Assembly: GCF_964204645.1 (NCBI RefSeq)
Contig: NC_134031.1
Coordinates: 19,527,307 to 19,591,306 of the forward strand
Length of the DNA stretch: 64,000 nt
Source: Tubulanus polymorphus
Lineage: Eukaryota > Nemertea > Palaeonemertea > Tubulaniformes > Tubulanidae
Direction: 5' to 3'
The position numbers and the translations under genes are program-made. Position 1 is the stretch's first letter, and each line of letters begins with the position of its first letter. Positions 55,257-64,000 of this stretch are shown here, one piece after another. The notes beneath the pieces are model-generated. The model was not told where the DNA came from. It saw nothing but the letters and a program-made list of their open reading frames with translations, and did no database searches.

Positions 55257-58187
55257 CTTTAAAGTCCTAATTCGAAATATTTTGGATTTGACATCCACAA
55301 GATGTCCTGTTACAGTGAACTCTTTTCAACCGTATACCGGCCAATTTGGTGGAACTTGAAGTTTTATTTGTAATCATGGCTTGATGTGTGGCCATATTTA
55401 GGCCTTTGCTATATTGCCTTCGTCAAATGAAATTACAACTGTTGCTTTTGTCTCCATAACGACGAGTGCGCTGCAACAGTGTATCAATTGGTTTAATTCC
55501 AGTGTCCGGAATTGACCGTAGTCAGAGTCTGAGAGGGAGCAATTCGCCTACCACTCCGAACACAATTGAGCAGTCAAAATTCAATATAGTTGGCATTGAA
55601 TAAACAAATTGTGCCAGCTAAAGTAAATAAGCTCGGCAATCGGAAAGTTGATTGCCTTCGTGGCGGATTTCTCTTCCGCCCTCCGCGTCATCGTGGAGCG
55701 GCTGCGATATTTTCGCTAATGTACAATTATTTTACTACTCTGTCGACTCGGTCGTTATCGCCCGAAAGCAATTCCATTAAAATCATGTGACGTATCCATC
55801 ATTTTCTTGAACCGGCTACGTACTTATAGTAATAAGGCTAAAAATCGAGCTATATACGTCACCATCCATAGAGCAAGGCTCGGAAAAATTGCTACAATTT
55901 TTAAGACTTGTAGAAATCACGGTCGCTACGCCACTCGAGAATGGTCGATGATCATGTATTAAAAGGGTTTCGCAGTTTTCTTTGTAAATCCTAACAATAG
56001 TTCAAAGACTTTTCACGTAATAATCCCCGAAGGCATGGCAAAGGAAATCCATTACGGGGAAGCTGAATTTAGAACGTAAAACTCCGATCAAAGAAAATTA
56101 CCTACAACGCTTCATTCTAGAAGCGACCATATTGATTTCATTCGGTTTTTAAAAAAGATAATGAGAAAATATTTCGTCGAAAGAAAAAATACGACGACGA
56201 TCGTTTACGACCAATCAAATCATGGACTCTTTACGCGATGGTTCTTCCATTGAGTTCACCGCCCTCGCATGCCAGAGATGGCTCCCGATCGGTTAATTAG
56301 GGGTTGGATACATTTTCTATATTCAGGACCAGTCACTAATAAGATTTAGTCACAGCGATGAAAACCGGATGTTTCGGAGGACGCTCATTAGAGACATGTA
56401 GCAATATTGAGGTCAGTTCCGTATTCTGCCACCGGACGACGTGAATGATGAAACTAATTCCCTAGTTTCAAGAGTTGTGAAGTCCAGTACCGTCTACAAA
56501 TGACAGACATTCTTTATTTTGAAAATGGGTGACTTCATCAGATTTTGCATTTTGTTATTGTTTCAGTTGGTTTGCAAAGGAAGCAAGCATCGTCCAACTT
56601 GACAGACGAGATCGGAATGCATTCGCTTACACGACGCTCTTGAGCCGATTTTTAGTTGAATGCGATTCTGTTTTCCAATTTGTCATTGAATTGGTAAGTT
56701 GGCAAAAGCAGCACTGTCCAACTTCATATACTAGACCGGTATGCCTTCCACGCCTTCCACTCTGGCTTACTTCAGTAAAGGTCGGCGGCATTATATATCA
56801 ATATGGGTTTCGTTCTCCTTTGGAGTAATCAGTTGATTACTCCAAGGTTGGAGTAATCATTTGGTTACTCCAAGGTTGAGTAATTGAGTCAAATCATTAC
56901 TTCAGAGGCTCTCCGAATCGGCCTTTCTCCGTGAGGTTTTGTTCTCCGCAGTCTCCATTTCCCAAATATACCGATACCGTACCAATGATGCGCTCTGAAT
57001 TTCACAACAGCAAAATGGCAGACGGCGTGATTCATAGCTTAGTAGGGTGCAACACGTTTCTGTCGTAGACTCGTTTAATCCGCCCTGCTGTAATCATCCT
57101 CGACATGTCACAAAACATGTAATTAATCAAGCGGTTCTATGTTAATCCACTTTCTATATACGCATTTAACGAGGTGCGTCACAATATTGCGGTTGCGTCA
57201 TTTCTAACTTCTTCATCCGAAATGACTATCAGGGGTTTGACCACTTCTGATACCACTTCCATAGTCGTGGCTAAGGCTTAAGACCAGTCCAAGACCGTCT
57301 TAGTTGTATAGTCAATCCAACTAGTCAAGGCCAGTCTTAAGATTAAATACCAATTTGGGACCTTATGTCTGGCCTCTGGAACTACAGGCGGTGTTTATCA
57401 GAAATCAGCATCGAACTCATCGATAGCCTCATTTTTCTTACTGAATTAATCTCTCAAAACCATCCAATGCCAACTTCATAGAGATAACTTTCCAATGTTT
57501 GCTGACTCGAGGTGGTTCAGGGTTTATGTCTTAGTTTCGGGCTATGAATTAGGATTTGTGCTTTAATATTTTCTATTAATTAGAATATGAATCATTTGCC
57601 GATGGTCGCAACGCGAGCTGAGATTGCTGTCACACACCGTATAAGATAATGATCTGATAATGACCTTCGCATCTTCGTAAATGCGGTAACGATGAGTCAT
57701 AGTTTATTCGCGAGAAAACGAGACAACAAGTGTCTATTTCATATCGATGGCCCTTTTAACAATCCATTAAGAGTGTGTGCTCGTTTTTCTATCGAAGCCC
57801 TGCAGCCCTAGAACCCGCGGACCACTTATTGGTTTGTTTGTGTTTCGTGAGTCATAATATTCATGCGCTAAATCATCAGGTCTTTCGGCGTTATATTGCA
57901 AGATGTAGAAATATTTCTTGTTGGAAAACGAATGATGTTGAATTCTGACTGGCCGCCACCATGAAAGACGCAACGGCCATTCTAACCGTTTTATAATCTC
58001 CACCACTCGCTTGCCGGTTCAGGCTGCAGGGTGGATGATTGCTTTTACGAAACAGAACCGATATTTCTATTTATACAAAGTCCCAACTATATCAGTAATT
58101 CGGTTTCAAAATCACACCCCTGTTTCGTTCCCGGCAGGTACGTTGGGTTTGTAAAGGCAACTAACTATCAAATCAATCAAATGAATA
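55257..58187. other. Noncoding stretch with twin hairpins
   Basis: Contains the paired hairpins at 56820-56873, a snap-back TTAAGACCAGTC / GGCCAGTCTTAAG at about 57278-57345, and bZIP sites at 56885, 57693 and 57848. No gene can be supported. Confidence 0.35.
56820..56873. repeat. Two adjacent hairpins of the same sequence
   Basis: TTGGAGTAATCA-GT-TGATTACTCCAA (12-bp perfect arms) is followed after GG by TTGGAGTAATCA-TT-TGGTTACTCCAA (11 of 12 pairs). Seen directly in the sequence. Confidence 0.9.
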
Positions 58188-58457
58188 AGCCGCGATCGCA
58201 TGAGCATTTTGGCCCGGAACGTTCACGCGAGTGCCAAATTTAGCCCGACCAAAAACATCAGACCAGGCCCGAGCCAAATTTCAGCACAAATGACTGCATG
58301 TGAATTGCAACTGGTTCCGGACGTTATAACATTGTTTAGTATCGAGTGAGTGGTTTACGTGTGAGTGCGCTCTCTAATTAGGCACGGGCCAAATTTGACT
58401 CGGGCCTGACCCGTGCCAATTTGACCCGGGCCAAATCGTCTCCGCGTAATCGCGGCT
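58188..58457. mobile_element. Foldback element, AGCCGCGAT/GGGCCAAATTTG family
   Basis: The ends AGCCGCGATCGCATGAGC and (reversed) AGCCGCGATTACGCGGAG. The body contains GGGCCAAATTTG repeats. Matches 50340-50636 in reverse and 44340-44470 in part. Confidence 0.75.
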
Positions 58458-59094
58458 AAGAGGGACAATCATCCCATGCATGAGGTAATGATTACAACTT
58501 GTACCCATAATGACAGGATCATCCGAATCCACATTCATTTAGGACTGGCTCATTTTTACATCATCAAAGATATTTCACACTCCTCGATGAAGTTTCTAAT
58601 ACAAGCCAGCGAATCCTTTTTTGTCGTTGAGTCCATCGAAGATGATGCAACAGATCGAAAATTCCTCGATCTTCGCATGTCTTCTATCGCTGGAGAGATT
58701 TCCCCATGATCTAGCACGGCTGACAGCTCTGCGCAAATTAATTTCCGTTAACGCGTTACGACGATGATAATATCTAATCAGTTATAAAAAATGGCGAATT
58801 TCCTTTCGGTGCGAATTGATAATTTCATCGGTGAATGTCGAATTCATCAAAATACCGAATTGATTTCGTTGAAATTATTCAATTTCGTAAGCGTCGGTTC
58901 GAAGATACTCCGCGTTTTGAAAAACGATCAGCCGAACACGATTATCCAATCCTCGAATTATATCCGCTTATCGAAATTTCGAGACCAACTTTTCACAACT
59001 TTTTAACGGGAATTTTGCAGACCTTAAACATGAGTTTATCGGAAATAAATGAAAACGTAACGAAGCCAATGAGCCAATGAGCAAACTACCTTAA

Positions 59095-59228
59095 TCAGGG
59101 CTCGATTTCGCAAAAAAAGATAACATTCGTAATTTTATCAAATTTATTCAACCCATCGCCGACGTGGGATTGACTATGTTTAAATCGATTATAGATTTCA
59201 CCATGTTTGTAAAGCCTGGCCCAGTGGC
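59095..59228. mobile_element. Diverged foldback element ending CCTGGCCCAGT
   Basis: AATCAGGGCTCGATTTCGCA (left) pairs weakly with the reverse of GTAAAGCCTGGCCCAGTG (right). Probably related to 43558-43695. Confidence 0.35.
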
Positions 59229-59249
59229 TCTTGTTAAGTAGATGATACT

Positions 59250-59610
59250 TTAAATAAATGAATTAACATTGTCTTTTGTTTTGAAGAAAATCGATTTCGG
59301 CCAGCAGAAGTGCGGTTCGTCTGACGCAGAATAGAATGTTGATAACATCTTGACGTCGAAGACACCAATAAAAGAAAGATAAAAAAGGAATAAAAAACTT
59401 GAGGAGGTATTCAGCATGTTCAACCCGCGAAATTGGTGTTCTTTTATTGAACTGAACACCGTGGTAAAGACTAAGAGATAGCATGCAAATATTGCCACAT
59501 GCACGACCCGTGCCTCTCGCCTTGTGTGGAAGTTGGGAACGTAGAAACCGAAATACAAAGCTGCTGAAGCAAATATAACAGAGTCGTCACAATTACACCG
59601 GGCGTCAACA
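59250..59610 (-). CDS. Possible last exon of a multi-helix membrane protein
   Basis: On the minus strand a strong acceptor (ATTTTTTTTCTGTAATCAG) precedes an open stretch of 119 codons to a stop, entered in phase 2. It encodes three hydrophobic segments (around VIFASAALYFGFYV, VVHVAIFACYLLVFTTVF and SSSFLFLFYLSFIGVF), each followed by charged residues. Spacing and a VP..(N)EA-like linker loosely recall helices 5-7 of class C GPCRs, whose helix 7 ends in a PK-(V/M) motif (here DVKM). The match is weak and from memory. No upstream helices 1-4 were found, so it may be a remnant or a chance frame. Confidence 0.3.
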
Positions 59611-59706
59611 CTGATTACAGAAAAAAAAATCTCATTATTCCAGAAATGTCTCTAAGCGTTACAAACATCCTGAGCTCAAACGCCTTCGGGCTTTTAGAGT
59701 GAGTCA

Positions 59707-62700
59707 TCTTTGGCTTTCAATTAGCGGGAAAACTTTTTTAAACAGGATGTCTCTACCTAGCTTTAATCTTATCTTTGGCTTGTGTCGAGAAAGTCGCGCA
59801 ACACGCGCGTGCGCCGGAAATGCACGGCTCTAGCCGATAGCGCTTACACGTTCACATGCACGAGATGCTCATTTCATCGAGGGTTTACGTTATCAATAAT
59901 TTGGTTGTTGAAATAACTGATTGTCATATTGACAAACACGCTATCTTAAAAAGATATGAGTAAATGTTAGATTTGTTGACTCTTTTTAGGCGGATATTCG
60001 TTGTACATTTTTCATGCAGTGCATCAGTTATAAATCACCTGCGCTCAGCTGTTCTAAATCCACCCGCCGTGTCTCATCATATTGACGCTCATTCAAATAT
60101 CATCACGACTCTCCCGTCCACTATATCAAGGAAAACTGATGAAGAATCGCCCAGAATTTTAACGGTTTCAGTCTATGTGAACTAATGGCTGACATAAGCC
60201 TGGAATACTATCGTACTTTTCGACATCTCAATACAAACTACTACATAGTAATAATAGGTCGGATGTGTGTTGGTAATTTCGTTCATAATCGCCTCTAATT
60301 GCGTATAAACTTCTCCGCAGAAAATCACCGATACCGAATTACCAGCAGAATGCCGTCTGCTGAGTCTCTCCGCCAGACACAGCGCAGAGGCAGAGGTCGT
60401 CGGACGCAAATATTGTGAAAAGTCGCATATGGCTATTTCTCGTATAAGCCAATGTTTAATACGTTCTCGTCAGTGGCGTATTCGAGACGTCATCGCGGAT
60501 AAACTCGACACGGGATGGCTTAACTCTAGTAAGCTTCCATTTATGTTTGGTTAGTCTTTTATAGACCGCCATATGAAGCCACGCCATATCCTGCACGGGT
60601 CGATGGGAGATAATAAAAACTTCCATCCCGAGCAAGGATTTAATTGCGACGTGATTAGGCCACGCGAGCTGAACAAGTTGTTTCGTGTTGTCACCACTGT
60701 CCATAGACATGGGGTCAAATTCCGTTCGATCTATTGCTCCTAGACGACAGAGATTGCTTGGCCTATGCATTATTCCATATTTTCTAAAAGAAAATGCTAG
60801 CCACCGTTTGTCATCGAGTCAGTTATCATTGCAGTTTTTTTATCGGACACATTTTTAGCTTATACTTCATCCCTCCATGTTTACCTCTTTGGCCTAAACC
60901 CTCGACATGGCTGTATGGAAATCGATGATTTAACTTGCTTGGCCTGGAGCTCAGTTGACTGCTCGCGTGTCACGCGAAACCAACTGTTGCCGGCGCGGAG
61001 AAAAGAGGAAACTGACGAGGATACCCGGGATAAACCGATTGACGGCTAAAATGACGAGATATTTACTTCAATAAATCGATTCTCTTCCAGACCGCGCTCT
61101 ATTATTTTTAGATGATTAGAGATTATGCGCGAAGAAACTGGCGGTGAACTCGTCGTCCAACATCAATGGCCGACGCGGCCAAACGAACTAAAAAACTAAT
61201 AATCCGCAATTTCCTTATGACGCATCGTAAGAAAACATTCGACGTTGAAAAAAATGAATCTTGATTTTAACCTTTGATCTTCAAGTCTCTATAAACAAGG
61301 ATTTGATGAAAGAAACGGCAGCGATCTCATCTGCATGGTCTCGCTCGAAGCGCAATGAATACGAACGGTTTTTCAACGGGTAAAACAGTATGAAATCTAT
61401 CGCATTCTGAATATGCGATGATGCGGAAGATATCGGGAGGTAAGAGAGATAGCTGCTCCGATATCGACGGGGATCAGCGCGCGCCGCTGGTTCACCTGTT
61501 AGCATCAGGTGGTCGAACGTATCAATACTTATCCCGATACTTACCCCGATAGTTCGCTCTCACTCGCCGTGAGAGAGCGCATCATCTTTTATTCAATTAC
61601 ATCGATAGAGATTTCTGCTGCTACACCCTCTCTCTCTCTCTTTCTCTCTATCAGGGCCGAACGGTCTTATTTGCCACTCTGTCGGTGATAATTGCTCGTC
61701 GTTCGATCTTCACGTCAGTATCGTGTCACACGACGCGCGGTGTGAGTGTGATCGGGTGAACTAGAGGCCATCGTGCTCAATCAGTCCTCATCTTAAGTCA
61801 ACAAAAACACCAGCTCCACTGATATCCAATGAATAACATCTCCGATGATGAGACTTCCTGAAAATATCGTCCACAATAAATTATAACTCATTTTCAATTA
61901 ACAAAAGTGTATCGCAAACAGGGAATGCATTGCATACTCAAGCTATCTTGAATTTACTATTTGATGCTGTCATCTGGATCGGTCAAATATCCTCTGATAG
62001 CCCCCAATGTCTGCCTTAGAGATAGGGAATATCTGCGTGTAGTCATTCGTATTGCCCACAATGGCCCAAATCAACAGATGCCCTTCGCGTACTCAAACTG
62101 GTGAACCCACGGAAACTTGGATCATCCCTCGCAGGCTCGATTCGGGGCACCCTTATTTATAGTCGCGATATACAAAACAATATTCGGCGATTATATAGAA
62201 AACTGCACGAAATGATAAATATAGAGAGGTTCGTAATTACCCCAACAAGTCAAACCGAATTGTTCCGTTGGGGCCGATAATTTGAGTATATCGTGTCTAT
62301 TAGCTGCATGGACGTGAAATCTATGCCTTTAAATCTAATATCGTTTCCATCATTGAGCAACATTAATATGGTTCTGGTTCTCGTGATGATTTGTGTTTTG
62401 TGATCGTCTATTCCGGCGTGTTATATGTAAAAGCTGCAATAAATTCCCAGTTACAATTTTTCCTCCTCGTTTTATATACATGTATACATAGGACGATAAT
62501 CACCTATGTTTCGCGTTGTCTTGAAACGATTCTCTTTAAATATATTCCAGTCGCGCGCTGCGCGGGTGGCTGCAATTTCGGGTTAAAACTTTATCACTAG
62601 AATTATTTGATTACTGATGATTGATGATATGTGATTCCCCTGTCGTTAGGTCGCGCCTTCCCGTTATATAAAGTATAATTCAAAAGGTTCCTTCCATCAC

Positions 62701-62989
62701 ATTTACATCGAGTTTTCTCTTATGAGGCGCCGAGATGGAATCCAAATTAGTCGATATTTTGCGGAGAAATATGGTCTCAGATGATATATACACATATACA
62801 ACAAATCTATCCGCTTTTCGCTCTTTTTACTGAATATGAAGTGGCGATAAAGCTGAACGCAACGAAATCAATAGAAGTTTCAAATGACTAGATGAAATAT
62901 TGATGGGATACGAAGCGGAACACAAATAAACTTCCATGCGTATTCTACCAACCCAGTCGACTCCACATTATCGGTTCTGCCATGGAATC
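59707..62989. other. Noncoding stretch with unassigned minus-strand ORFs
   Basis: Minus-strand frames at 60182-60476 and 60456-60770 have protein-like composition but no family I can name. A CT-rich microsatellite lies at about 61628. Nothing else is supported. Confidence 0.3.
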
Positions 62990-63126
62990 TAAAGCCCGCC
63001 GCGCACACGGCAAAACGTTTTTTTTCACCAAAACAGAAAACACACACACAAAACGTTTTATCGTTTGAGGGTAAAAAGTTTCGTGTTTTCTGTTTTGGTG
63101 AAAAAAAAAAAACGTCTGCGGCCATG
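62990..63126. mobile_element. Foldback element, GCACACGGCAAAACG family
   Basis: The arms CAAAACGTTTTTTTTCACCA and AAAACAGAAAACAC are inverted at 63081-63113. The centre has CGTTTGAGGGTAAAA, shared in reverse with 2637-2833. Confidence 0.75.
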
Positions 63127-64000
63127 GTTCTGTATGTGACGTCACAAAGCGTCTTGTCCGCCAAGTGCGGGTCACTCGCACTTATACTTAGTAACTGCAC
63201 ATCAGAGAATGATGACGTATATGGACAATAGGCGTGACGTCGGTGCAGATTTAGGACCCTGTTAAAGGACCAGGCCCGGTAGACACCATTTCAATCAAAG
63301 TGTTCTATCGTGAAACCTTCATTCAAACGCGTTATGGTCAGACTTTTGCTTTAGGGCGATACAGAGCAGCAGAACTGGTGCCATCCAGGTTCGGCTGGCA
63401 TAACATTTCAGACAAACGCTGAAAAATTCGTATGAGCCCTTTCCATAATGATATAACTTCGAATAGTATTTTTACATAAGAAAGTCATTTGTTATAGAAC
63501 AATGTACATTGAACTAAATAGACATCTTAATTCTTCTCATTTCAGACCTTAGAAAACAAACACCTGATCCGATGAATGAAAACTCGATGAAGAACATTTT
63601 TCTGGCGACGCTGAATCGGTAGTTTAGAGATAGGTGGACAAATCCATGTACGCTGATCAAAGAAACTGTCGATCGATACGGTGAAGATGGCAGACGATTG
63701 AATCGATAAAATATCAATAATTACTGAATTACTGCGCATTTTTCTCCCGATTGGACCGAATCACTCAGCTTCCTTTTAATCAGCGGAATAATATCCTGAT
63801 CTAGTGGAACTATTTCTATACAAGATGTCTTCGTTTGTTTGATTGATACATCGACTCGCCTGCCGCCGCCCGAGGGAGGAACAGATCAGACCGAGTTAAA
63901 ACAATCCGTTTATTTATATATATTTATTATGCATGTAGGCGTAATTAATGAATATTTCAGTTTCTGCTGCAAGGAATAAAATTCGTTTTTTGTTATAGAT
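63127..64000. other. Noncoding to window end; possible acceptor at the edge
   Basis: TTCGTTTTTTGTTATAG at 63981-63998 could be a splice acceptor with an exon starting at 63999, but only two bases are visible. Confidence 0.2.

Overview
This is eukaryotic genomic DNA: intron-containing genes with GT..AG boundaries, AATAAA signals after stop codons, microsatellites and many short foldback elements. The gene content (smooth/non-muscle type myosin regulatory light chain, S1 serine protease, GON-domain secreted protein, single-exon peptide-receptor-like GPCR) and repeat style suggest a marine invertebrate, most likely a lophotrochozoan. That placement is inference.

Region 1 (1-19738) is gene-bearing. 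A segment of at least 5.7 kb carrying a complete myosin regulatory light chain gene occurs twice, at 1-5688 and 13834-19738. The coding exons are identical and I noticed only about ten substitutions plus a few indels. The two copies bracket 8 kb of single-copy sequence. That sequence holds an S1 protease gene whose 5' exons are missing exactly at the duplication edge (6162-7533), and an eleven-exon gene for a secreted protein of about 511 residues with two GON domains and two EGF modules (7987-13086). The GON gene has a LINE 3' fragment in one intron and a long TCG repeat just before its last exon.

Region 2 (19739-21249) holds an intact 351-residue rhodopsin-class GPCR.

Region 3 (21250-64000) has no gene I can establish. 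It carries many small repeats: a tRNA-headed SINE with a shared core, and several foldback or MITE-like families, some also present in region 1. It also has a CpG-rich candidate promoter with a strong splice donor (46905-47179), at least 25 exact TGA(C/G)TCA bZIP sites (I saw none in the first 21 kb), and three weak coding candidates: a possible first exon at 52877, a minus-strand three-helix exon at 59250-59610, and a minus-strand ORF at 49645-50031. It reads like an intergenic, regulatory or large-intron landscape.

The genes do not form a pathway. The window's interest lies in the near-identical duplication and its breakpoints, the unusual double-GON secreted protein, the protease's specificity pocket, the tRNA-like foldback elements bordering the duplication, and the bZIP-site-rich noncoding tract.
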